DNA from: JAICYJ01 sp045806525
Lineage (GTDB): Bacteria; Actinomycetota; Thermoleophilia; Gaiellales; JAICJC01
Direction: 5' to 3'
NCBI GenBank assembly: GCA_045806525.1
Contig: JBJMJD010000098.1
Span: 1-11,974 of the forward strand
DNA length: 11,974 nucleotides
Made by a program: the position numbers and the translations under genes. The notes below the pieces were generated by a model. That model was given only the letters and a program-made list of their open reading frames with translations, did not search any database and had not been told where the DNA came from. This document shows positions 6,208-11,974 of the stretch, piece after piece; positions within the stretch are counted from its first letter, which is position 1, and each line of letters starts with the position of its first letter.

Positions 6208-6531
6208 TTGACCAAGATGGACCCGAACAAGATGATGGCGCAGCTGGGACAGATGCAGGCACAGATGGAGAAGGCGCAGGAGGAGCTGAAGACGGCCTAC
6301 GTCGAGCACTCCGCCGGCGGCGGAGCGGTGACGGTGAAGGTGTCCGGCGCACTCGAGGTTGCCGACATCACGATCAAGCCCGAGGCGATCGACCCTGACG
6401 ATCCGGAGATGCTGCAGGATCTGCTCGTGTCGGCCGTGAACGGCGCCATCACCGCTGCCCAGCAGCTGCAGCAGCAGAAGATGATGGGGCAGCTGGGCGG
6501 CATGGGCGGGCTCGGCCTCCCAGGTATGTAG
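6208..6531 (+). CDS. ybaB: YbaB/EbfC family nucleoid-associated DNA-binding protein
   Basis: A 107-residue protein of the normal length for this family of dimeric, nucleoid-associated proteins often encoded between dnaX and recR. It opens with a Met/Gln-rich helix, KMMAQLGQMQAQMEKAQEEL. The family core follows (SAGGGAVTVKVSGALEVADITI, then IDPDDPEMLQDLLVSAVNGAI), and it ends in a Gln-rich helix and a Gly/Met-rich tail. The start is TTG 6208 because AAGGAG at 6195-6200 lies exactly seven bases before it; ATG 6217 would be three codons later and 16 bases away. It begins 15 bases after the dnaX stop and ends 10 bases before recR, so the three genes form an operon. Confidence 0.92.
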   Translation: MTKMDPNKMMAQLGQMQAQMEKAQEELKTAYVEHSAGGGAVTVKVSGALEVADITIKPEAIDPDDPEMLQDLLVSAVNGAITAAQQLQQQKMMGQLGGMGGLGLPGM

Positions 6532-6541
6532 CCTCCCCGGG

Positions 6542-7132
6542 GTGTACTCACCCGCAGTCGAGAACCTGATCACGCAGCTGGCCCGCCTGCCCGGCATCGG
6601 GCGGCGCACGGCTCAGCGGCTGGCCTTCTACATCCTGCGCTCGACGCCCGACCAGGCGCTGGCGCTGGCCGACGCCATCCGCGAGGTGAAGGAGAAGATC
6701 GGGGTCTGCGAGGAGTGCTTCAACCTCGCGGAGGGGCCGCTCTGCTCGATCTGTGCGGATGCCCGGCGCGACCGCACCGTGATCTGCGTGGTCGAGGACC
6801 CAAGCGACGTGGTGGCGGTCGAGCGCACCCACGAGTACCGCGGCGTCTACCACGTGCTGGGCGGCGCGCTGTCGCCGATCGACGGCGTCGACCCCGAGCA
6901 CCTGCGGATCGCCGAGCTGCTGCGGCGGGTTGAGGCAAACGGCGCGGTCGAGGTGGTGCTGGCGACCAACCCGACGATGACTGGCGAGGCCACCGCCGTC
7001 TACATCGCCGACCGGCTGCGTGGCCGCTGCCGGGTGACGCGCCTGGCCAGCGGGCTGCCGGTGGGCGGCGACCTCGAGTATGCCGATGAGGTCACCCTCG
7101 GCCGCGCATTCAGCGGCCGCCGCGAGATGTGA
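6542..7132 (+). CDS. recR: Recombination mediator protein RecR
   Basis: A 196-residue RecR, which works with RecF and RecO to load RecA at single-stranded gaps. The N-terminal helix-hairpin-helix is LARLPGIGRRTAQRLAFYIL (13-32). A four-cysteine zinc finger follows (C56, C59, C68, C71). The Toprim domain opens with VICVVEDPSDVVAVERT (79-95) and continues through ATNPTMTGEATAVYIAD. The end, with RLASGLPVGGDLEYADEVTL, is typical. GTG 6542 gives the standard MYSPAVENLI-type N-terminus. The TGA stop overlaps an in-frame GTG of the next gene (GTGA, 7129-7132). Confidence 0.96.
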   Translation: MYSPAVENLITQLARLPGIGRRTAQRLAFYILRSTPDQALALADAIREVKEKIGVCEECFNLAEGPLCSICADARRDRTVICVVEDPSDVVAVERTHEYRGVYHVLGGALSPIDGVDPEHLRIAELLRRVEANGAVEVVLATNPTMTGEATAVYIADRLRGRCRVTRLASGLPVGGDLEYADEVTLGRAFSGRREM

Positions 7133-7168
7133 GCGCGAACACCGCTGCTGGACGCTTCTCCGACGCCG

Positions 7169-7174
7169 TAGAGT
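7169..7174 (+). promoter_or_regulatory. Possible -10 box just before the decarboxylase ATG
   Basis: TAGAGT fits TANNNT and ends eight bases before ATG 7183, so a transcript from here would have almost no leader. No convincing -35 was seen. If real, it favours ATG 7183 over the upstream GTG 7129 as the start. Confidence 0.25.
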
Positions 7175-7182
7175 GCGCAGCG

Positions 7183-8541
7183 ATGGACATGCACCGCTAC
7201 TCCCAGGAGACGGAGGCGCTGGCCCAGTCGATGATGCGGATCGCCCTCGACCGGCTGCGGATGGACGCGCCGCTGGACGGGCCGGTGGACGCCCAGGAGC
7301 TGGGCCGGCGGGCCGGCCAGACGATCACGCCCTCGGGCCTGGGCGGCGAACAGGCGCTGCGTGTCTGGACCGACGTGCTGGCCCCGGCCACGATGTCGGT
7401 CGACCACCCCCGCTACCTGGCCTTCATACCGGGTGCCCCGACCGAGGCGGCGACCCTGTTCGACCTGGTGCTGAGCGTCTCGTCGCTCTACGGCGGCAGC
7501 TGGCTGGAGAGCTCCGGCGCCGTCTACGCCGAAAATCAGGCGCTGCGCTGGATCGCCGACCTGGTGGGCATGCCGGCCGAGGCCGGCGGCTGCTTCGTGC
7601 AGGGCGGCACGGTCGGCAACCTGTCAGCGCTGGTGGCGGCCCGGCACGGCATGCGTGAGCGGCACGGCGCCGCGCTGCCGCCGCGCCTGCGGGCGGCAGT
7701 CACCGACCAGACCCACAGCTCCGTCATCTATGCGCTTCGTGACGTGATGGACGTCGACCCGCTGCTGGTTCAGGCGGACGAGCGTGGCCGCATGACCGGC
7801 CCCGCCCTGCGCGAGGCGCTGGTATGCGAGGGCGCGGACGGGGTGTTCGCGGCCGTGGCCACCTCCGGCACCACCAACCTCGGCGTCGTCGACGACCTGG
7901 CCGGCATCGCCGAGGTCTGCCGCGAGTACGGGCTCTGGTTCCACGTCGACGGCGCCTACGGCGGCGCTGCCCTCGCCGCCCCCTCGGTGCGCCACCTGTT
8001 CACCGGCATCGAGCACGCCGACAGCTTCATCGTCGACCCGCATAAGTGGCTGTTCGGCCCGTTCGACTGCTGTGCGCTGGTCTACCGCGATCCCGAGGTG
8101 GCGCGCCGCGCGCACACCCAGCACGCCGGCTACCTCGACGCGATCAACAACGCCGGCGAGTGGAACCCCTCCGACTACGGCGTGCACCTGTCGCGCCGCG
8201 CCCGCGGGCTGCCGTTCTGGTTCTCGCTGGCCATGCACGGCAGCGACAGCTACCGCGACGCGATCGAGTCGACGCTGCAGGTGGCGCGCCGCGGTGCCGA
8301 CGAGATCCGCAGCCGCCCGTACCTGGAGTTGCTGGTCGAGCCCGACCTGACCGTGCTCACCTTCAAGCGGGTCGGGTGGACGGCCGAGGACTACGCCGCC
8401 TGGACGCAGCGGCTGCTCGACCAGGGATACGCGTTCGTCACCCCGACGACGCACAAGGGCGAGCCCTGCACGCGGTTTGCGATCATCAACCCGCGCACCA
8501 CGGTGTCCGACCTGACGGGCATCCTGGCGACCATGTCCTAG
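7183..8541 (+). CDS. PLP-dependent group II amino acid decarboxylase
   Basis: A 452-residue fold-type I enzyme of the aromatic amino acid / glutamate / aspartate decarboxylase family. Visible motifs are the phosphate-binding GGTVGNLSAL, H178 in TDQTHSSVIYAL (stacks on the cofactor), the TSGTTNLGVVDDL strand, D256 in HVDGAYGG (binds the pyridine nitrogen) and the Schiff-base lysine K288 in VDPHKWLFGPFD. The C-terminal part ends with a small domain containing TRFAIINPRTT. The substrate cannot be read from the sequence. Its place before lysC and asd makes aspartate (to beta-alanine) attractive, but tyrosine, tryptophan or glutamate are open. ATG 7183 gives a usual N-terminus (MDMHRYSQETEALAQ). 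GTG 7129, overlapping the recR stop, would add 18 residues and is the alternative. Confidence 0.88.
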   Translation: MDMHRYSQETEALAQSMMRIALDRLRMDAPLDGPVDAQELGRRAGQTITPSGLGGEQALRVWTDVLAPATMSVDHPRYLAFIPGAPTEAATLFDLVLSVSSLYGGSWLESSGAVYAENQALRWIADLVGMPAEAGGCFVQGGTVGNLSALVAARHGMRERHGAALPPRLRAAVTDQTHSSVIYALRDVMDVDPLLVQADERGRMTGPALREALVCEGADGVFAAVATSGTTNLGVVDDLAGIAEVCREYGLWFHVDGAYGGAALAAPSVRHLFTGIEHADSFIVDPHKWLFGPFDCCALVYRDPEVARRAHTQHAGYLDAINNAGEWNPSDYGVHLSRRARGLPFWFSLAMHGSDSYRDAIESTLQVARRGADEIRSRPYLELLVEPDLTVLTFKRVGWTAEDYAAWTQRLLDQGYAFVTPTTHKGEPCTRFAIINPRTTVSDLTGILATMS

Positions 8542-8553
8542 GACACCCCCCTT

Positions 8554-8559
8554 TACACT
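8554..8559 (+). promoter_or_regulatory. -10 box of lysC, positioned for a leaderless transcript
   Basis: TACACT matches TANNNT and is followed by exactly six bases before GTG 8566, so the predicted transcription start is the G of the start codon. There is no purine-rich ribosome site in the 24-base gap after the decarboxylase. No good -35 is visible. Leaderless mRNAs are common in actinobacteria, so this is a credible separate promoter for lysC-asd. Confidence 0.5.
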
Positions 8560-8565
8560 GCACGC

Positions 8566-9828
8566 GTGAAAGACCCTGCATCCGCACAGGTCGGGCGCGT
8601 CAACGTGATGAAGTTCGGCGGCACCTCCGTCGCCGACACCGACAAGATCCGCAACGTCGCCCGGCGCATGGTCGCGACCCACGAGACCGGCCGGCCGACC
8701 GTCGGCGTGGTATCGGCGATGGGCGAGACCACCGACACGCTGGCCGCGCTGGCGGCCGAGGTGTCGCCGCGCCCGCACCCGCGTGAGATGGACATGCTGC
8801 TCTCCACAGGAGAGCGCATCACGGCCGCGCTCTGCGCGATGGCGATCGAGGACATGGGCCACCGGGCCGTGTCGCTGACCGGGTCGCAGGCCGGCATCGT
8901 CACCGACACCCGGCACACGAACGCGAAGATCGTCGACATCCGGCCCAAGCGCATCACGGAGGCGCTGGAGGCGGGCATGATCGTGCTGGTGGCCGGCTTT
9001 CAGGGCGTGTCCACGGCCTACGACGTGACCACGCTGGGGCGTGGCGCGTCCGACCTGACCGCCGTGGCGCTGGCCGCGGCCCTGGGCGGCGACTGCGAGA
9101 TCTACACCGACGTCGAAGGCGTCTACACGGCCGATCCGCGGATCGTGCCCGACGCACGCAAGTTGGCCCGGGTGTCGCCGCTGGAGATGCTCGAGATGGC
9201 CGGATCGGGTGCACGCGTGCTGCAGCTACGATCGGTGGAGTTCGCCCGCAACCACGGCGTTCCGATCCACGTTCGTTCGACCTTCTCCGGCACGGAGGGG
9301 ACCTGGATACGGGAGGACCTGAGCATGGAAGACGCGATCATCTCCGGCATCACCCACACCGTCGACGAGGCGTACGTGACGCTGACCGACGTGCCCGACA
9401 AGCCCGGCACCGCCGCCGGCATCTTCAATGCCGTGGCCGCCGCCGGCATCAACGTCGACACGATCATCCAGAACGCGGTCACCCACGGCGACGCCGACGT
9501 CACGTTTTCGATCCCGCGCGACGACCTGCCGCTGATGACCGACACGATCGAGGGCCTCTGCCGCGAGCTGGGGCTGCACTGGGGCGTGGACGACACCGCC
9601 GGCAAGATCAGCATGATCGGCGCCGGCATGAAGAGCCATCCGGGCGTGGCAGCGCGCATGTTCCAGACCCTGGCCGAGCACGGCATCAACGTGCGCATGA
9701 TCGCCACCTCCCCGATCAAGGTGTCCTGCGTGATCGCCCGCGACAAGGTGGACGAGGCGGTGCTCGCGCTGCACGACGCGTTCCAGGTCGAGCTGGAGCT
9801 GGCCCAGAGCGGGGCGGCGCATGCCTGA
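8566..9828 (+). CDS. lysC: Aspartate kinase
   Basis: A 420-residue aspartokinase that phosphorylates L-aspartate to 4-phospho-aspartate, the first step toward lysine, threonine, methionine and diaminopimelate. The kinase domain has KFGGTS at 16-21, STGERI at 80-85, TLGRGASDLTA at 156-166 and DVEGVYTADPRIV from 182. Two ACT regions follow. ACT1 (about 270-340) contains TDVPDKPGTAAGIFNAVAAA; ACT2 (about 347-415) contains GMKSHPGVAARMFQTLAEHG and ATSPIKVSCVI. These are the usual allosteric lysine/threonine sites. Length matches the 421-residue actinobacterial enzymes made as alpha2beta2. The start is GTG 8566, placed at the predicted transcription start. The stop overlaps asd by 8 bases, so the two are coupled. 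Confidence 0.95.
   Translation: MKDPASAQVGRVNVMKFGGTSVADTDKIRNVARRMVATHETGRPTVGVVSAMGETTDTLAALAAEVSPRPHPREMDMLLSTGERITAALCAMAIEDMGHRAVSLTGSQAGIVTDTRHTNAKIVDIRPKRITEALEAGMIVLVAGFQGVSTAYDVTTLGRGASDLTAVALAAALGGDCEIYTDVEGVYTADPRIVPDARKLARVSPLEMLEMAGSGARVLQLRSVEFARNHGVPIHVRSTFSGTEGTWIREDLSMEDAIISGITHTVDEAYVTLTDVPDKPGTAAGIFNAVAAAGINVDTIIQNAVTHGDADVTFSIPRDDLPLMTDTIEGLCRELGLHWGVDDTAGKISMIGAGMKSHPGVAARMFQTLAEHGINVRMIATSPIKVSCVIARDKVDEAVLALHDAFQVELELAQSGAAHA
9325..9828 (+). CDS. lysC: Probable aspartokinase beta subunit from an internal start in lysC
   Basis: An in-frame ATG at codon 254 of lysC is preceded by GGGAGG (9311-9316) with an eight-base gap, a good ribosome site. Translation from it gives 167 residues covering both ACT regions and no kinase domain. 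Corynebacterium and Bacillus aspartokinases are known to produce such a beta subunit from an internal start at nearly the same position, forming alpha2beta2 enzymes with feedback control. The site is embedded in ordinary codons (Arg-Glu-Asp-Leu-Ser-Met), so it could be chance. Confidence 0.55.
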   Translation: MEDAIISGITHTVDEAYVTLTDVPDKPGTAAGIFNAVAAAGINVDTIIQNAVTHGDADVTFSIPRDDLPLMTDTIEGLCRELGLHWGVDDTAGKISMIGAGMKSHPGVAARMFQTLAEHGINVRMIATSPIKVSCVIARDKVDEAVLALHDAFQVELELAQSGAAHA

Positions 9829-10858
9829 TCCTCGCGTGGCCGTGGTGGGCGCGACCGGCGCGGTCGGCCCAGAGGTGCTGGCGATCCTGGCCGAGCGCGG
9901 GTTCCCGGCGGCCGAGGTGGTGCCGTTCGCATCCGCCCGCTCCGCCGGTAGCCGGGTCAACTTCGCGGGCGAGCAGCTGGAGGTGCGGGAGCTGACCGAC
10001 GAGGGGCTGGCGGGCTTCGACCTGGCGCTGTTCTCGGCCGGCGCCGGCACTTCCAGGCGCTACGCGCCGGAGGCGGTGAAGCGGGGCTGCATGGTGATCG
10101 ACAAGTCCAGCGCCTTCCGGATGGACCGGCAGGTACCGTTGGTCGTGCCCGAGGTGAACCCGGAGGCGGCCGACGGCCACCGCGGCATCATCTCCAACCC
10201 CAACTGCTCCACCATCCAGCTGGTGGTGGCGCTGAAGCCGCTGCACGACCGGGCCCGCATCCGTTCCGTCACGGTCGCGACCTACCAGGCGGTCTCGGGC
10301 ACCGGCAAGCGGGCGATGGAGGAGCTGCGGGAGCAGTCGCAGGCGGCGCTTGGGGGTGGCGATGTCCAGCCCAGCGTGTACCCTCACCCGATCGCGTTCA
10401 ACGTGCTGCCCCACTGCGACGCCTTCGACGGGCCCGACACCTTCGAGGAGACCAAGCTGATCAAGGAGACCCACAAGATCCTGGGGGACGACAGCATCGG
10501 CATCAGCGCCACCTGCGTGCGCGTGCCGGTCTGGCGTTCGCACTCCGAGGCGGTCTGGGTCGAGACGGAGCGGCCGCTGACGGCCGACGACGCCCGGCAG
10601 CTGCTGGAGGCCGCACCCGGCGTCCGCGTGGTGGACGACCCGTCCGCAGCCCGCTATCCCATGCCCAGCGAAGCTGCCGGCGGCGACGAGGTGCTCGTCG
10701 GCCGCATCCGCGAGGACGGGTCGCGCCGCCACGGGCTGGCGCTGTGGGTCGTCGCCGACAACCTGCGCAAGGGAGCTGCGCTGAACGGCGTGCAGATTGC
10801 CGAGCTGCTGGTGCAGCGCAACCTGATCCGTGTCCCCCAGCAGGAGCGCGTGGCTTGA
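9821..10858 (+). CDS. asd: Aspartate-semialdehyde dehydrogenase
   Basis: A 345-residue NADPH-dependent enzyme reducing 4-phospho-aspartate, the LysC product, to aspartate semialdehyde. The N-terminal Rossmann fold has VAVVGATGAVG (7-17). The substrate region FSAGAGTSRRYAPEA is followed by DKSSAFRMD and VVPEVNP. Catalytic C129 lies in SNPNCSTIQL. Q155 in ATYQAVSGTGK and H241 in VRVPVWRSHSEAV complete the active site; the residue before His-Ser is Ser rather than the commoner Gly. It ends with NLRKGAALNGVQIAELL, typical of the family. ATG 9821 lies inside the lysC end (8-base overlap), which gives strong translational coupling. Confidence 0.96.
   Translation: MPDPRVAVVGATGAVGPEVLAILAERGFPAAEVVPFASARSAGSRVNFAGEQLEVRELTDEGLAGFDLALFSAGAGTSRRYAPEAVKRGCMVIDKSSAFRMDRQVPLVVPEVNPEAADGHRGIISNPNCSTIQLVVALKPLHDRARIRSVTVATYQAVSGTGKRAMEELREQSQAALGGGDVQPSVYPHPIAFNVLPHCDAFDGPDTFEETKLIKETHKILGDDSIGISATCVRVPVWRSHSEAVWVETERPLTADDARQLLEAAPGVRVVDDPSAARYPMPSEAAGGDEVLVGRIREDGSRRHGLALWVVADNLRKGAALNGVQIAELLVQRNLIRVPQQERVA
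10842..10846 (+). promoter_or_regulatory. Ribosome binding site that decides the TTG start of the zinc-ribbon gene
   Basis: AGGAG inside the asd end lies eight bases before TTG 10855. Upstream in-frame starts, back to ATG 10744, would run deep inside asd. Confidence 0.6.
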
Positions 10859-11307
10859 GGCTGGCCGCGCGGGGTCACCTGTGCCCGGTCTGCATCCGGC
10901 CGGCACGCGCGGGCACGTGCGATGAGCACGGGACGTGGAAGGCCCACCAGCTCCTGACCACCGCCGACCGGCGGCGCTGCGGCCGACGCCGCTGGCAGCC
11001 GTTCCAGCCGGCCGCTCAGGCCTGCCCCCGCTGCCTGGGCGAGGTGGCCGAGTCGCGAACCGGTTTCACCTGTCTCGACCACGGCCACGACCAGGATCCG
11101 CACGGGCCGTTCCGGGTCGACGAGCTGCTCGCGCCCACGGCCCAGCGCGTGTCCGCCGCCGCGCGCCTGCGGCTGACGCGGCGCAGGCCGACCCGCAAGC
11201 GCGAGCCGATCTCCGTGTCGCTGCATCTGCCCGACCCCGCCCGCAGCGCGCGCGTGCTGATCTCGGCAAGCATCGTGGCCGGCACGCTCGCGTTCCTGGC
11301 TCGCTAG
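10855..11307 (+). CDS. Unrecognised small protein: two zinc-ribbon-like repeats and a C-terminal membrane segment
   Basis: I do not recognise this 150-residue protein. Two similar cysteine/histidine units are visible. The first is C10-x2-C13-x8-C22-x2-H25 followed by GTWKAHQLL; the second is C57-x2-C60-x12-C73-x2-H76 followed by G and then FRVDELL. Both start CPxC, have C-x-x-H-G in the middle and end in a basic/acidic helix closing with LL, which suggests an internal duplication of a metal-binding module. An Arg-rich linker (104-116) leads to a hydrophobic C-terminal segment, ARVLISASIVAGTLAFLAR, so the protein is probably tail-anchored with the ribbons in the cytoplasm. TTG 10855 overlaps the asd stop as TTGA and has AGGAG eight bases upstream, so it belongs to the lysC-asd operon. 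Function unknown. Confidence 0.75.
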   Translation: MRLAARGHLCPVCIRPARAGTCDEHGTWKAHQLLTTADRRRCGRRRWQPFQPAAQACPRCLGEVAESRTGFTCLDHGHDQDPHGPFRVDELLAPTAQRVSAAARLRLTRRRPTRKREPISVSLHLPDPARSARVLISASIVAGTLAFLAR

Positions 11308-11331
11308 CCGGCAGGCAGGGTCAGAGGAAGG

Positions 11332-11974
11332 TCAGATCGACGTCTTGCCGACGACCGGCCCCTTCGGCGCCGAGCCGCCGGTGCCCGGCTCGAGCGTGAT
11401 CACGATCGTGTCGCCGGCCGAGGCGTTGCGCGTGAGCGTGAACGACATGTCGCTGCCCCCGGCGAACGTGCCCGCCGCCTGGGGCACGGTCTTGCCCTGG
11501 GGGATCACCCAGGCCTCGTAGGTGTGATCGGCCGGCGCCGGCTTCAGCCCGCCGAACACCGTCGCCTGACCACCGCTGAACGAGACCACGCTACCCACGT
11601 TCGCGATCGGCGCCACCGACCGCACGTCCGCGTCCTTGACGTCGCCGCGCAGCGACACGTTCCAGACCGCGAGCGCGATCACGGCCACGCCGAGCAGCGG
11701 CACGGCCACCGCCGAGAAGCGAGGCCACCACGACCAGCGGGCGCGACGCTGGGGCGGTTCCTCAGCCGGCGCGCTCGGCACCACCTCCGGGCCGATCGCC
11801 TCCAGCAGCCGGTCGCGCAGCTCCGGCGGGGGCTCGGCCTGGGGCGCGGCGAAGGCCAGCGCGGCGGCCACCGCCTCCATCTCGCGCAGCTGCACGCGGC
11901 AGCGCTCGCACGTCTCGACGTGCTCGAGCACCTGCCGCTCGTCGGCTGCGTCGAGGCCGTGCAGGGCGTAGCCC
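11332..11974 (-). CDS. RskA-like membrane anti-sigma factor, N-terminus beyond the window
   Basis: The frame is open to the right edge, so the true start is outside; 213 residues are visible. The N-terminal part reads GYALHGLDAADERQVLEHVETCERC, with the zinc anti-sigma H-x3-C-x2-C motif that holds an ECF sigma factor. A Pro-rich linker follows, then one membrane helix (FSAVAVPLLGVAVIALAVW, coded around 11718-11660). The extracytoplasmic RskA domain contains YEAWVIPQGKTVPQAAGTF and ends VITLEPGTGGSAPKGPVVGK, a family hallmark. The partner ECF sigma gene is expected just upstream, beyond the right edge. It converges on the zinc-ribbon gene with only 24 bases between stops. GTG 11931 is an internal codon, not the start. 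Confidence 0.9.
   Translation of the reverse strand, partial: GYALHGLDAADERQVLEHVETCERCRVQLREMEAVAAALAFAAPQAEPPPELRDRLLEAIGPEVVPSAPAEEPPQRRARWSWWPRFSAVAVPLLGVAVIALAVWNVSLRGDVKDADVRSVAPIANVGSVVSFSGGQATVFGGLKPAPADHTYEAWVIPQGKTVPQAAGTFAGGSDMSFTLTRNASAGDTIVITLEPGTGGSAPKGPVVGKTSI

Noticed and set aside
4531..6609. 692-codon minus-strand frame across dnaX and ybaB
   Set aside because: Same cause: a shadow of dnaX with a low-complexity basic composition.
7624..8916. 430-codon minus-strand frame across the decarboxylase and lysC start
   Set aside because: Antisense shadow of two genes with clear catalytic motifs; it spans their junction.

Overview
High-GC chromosomal DNA with a very strong G/C third-position bias, many GTG/TTG starts and 4-8 base stop/start overlaps. 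An RskA-type anti-sigma factor and the order SRP RNA-dnaX-ybaB-recR-(decarboxylase)-lysC-asd point to an actinobacterium. The combination of that gene order with a large, Alu-domain SRP RNA makes a deep-branching group such as Thermoleophilia plausible; this placement is inference, as no rRNA or species marker is present. Nothing suggests a prophage, transposon, plasmid or CRISPR array: it is a core-genome segment with some interesting regulatory DNA.

Left part (1-3360), potassium and osmotic homeostasis: the last 43 codons of a sensor histidine kinase (probably KdpD) overlap a KdpE-like response regulator by GTGA. A 102-base gap follows, holding four tandem 11-base repeats placed like an OmpR/PhoB-family operator. 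Then come a small universal-stress-protein-fold gene and a Kup potassium transporter, again overlapping by GTGA. The simplest reading is that KdpE controls a usp-kup operon.

Middle (3361-4527): the gap after kup carries two clusters of three GTCAC elements, each spaced exactly 11 bases, then hairpins, a tRNA-Ser(GGA) on the minus strand, a single-domain cyclic-nucleotide-binding protein, and a 276-nt SRP RNA with both the Alu-type 5' domain and the GGAA-capped apical hairpin.

Right part (4528-11307): dnaX, ybaB and recR (replication and recombination), a group II PLP-dependent decarboxylase, lysC and asd (first two steps of the aspartate pathway to Lys/Thr/Met and, in many bacteria, diaminopimelate), then a small unrecognised protein with two zinc-ribbon-like repeats and a C-terminal membrane segment. 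lysC has a credible internal start for a separate beta subunit and a -10 box placed for a leaderless mRNA. A convergent RskA-like anti-sigma factor gene runs in from the right edge on the minus strand.
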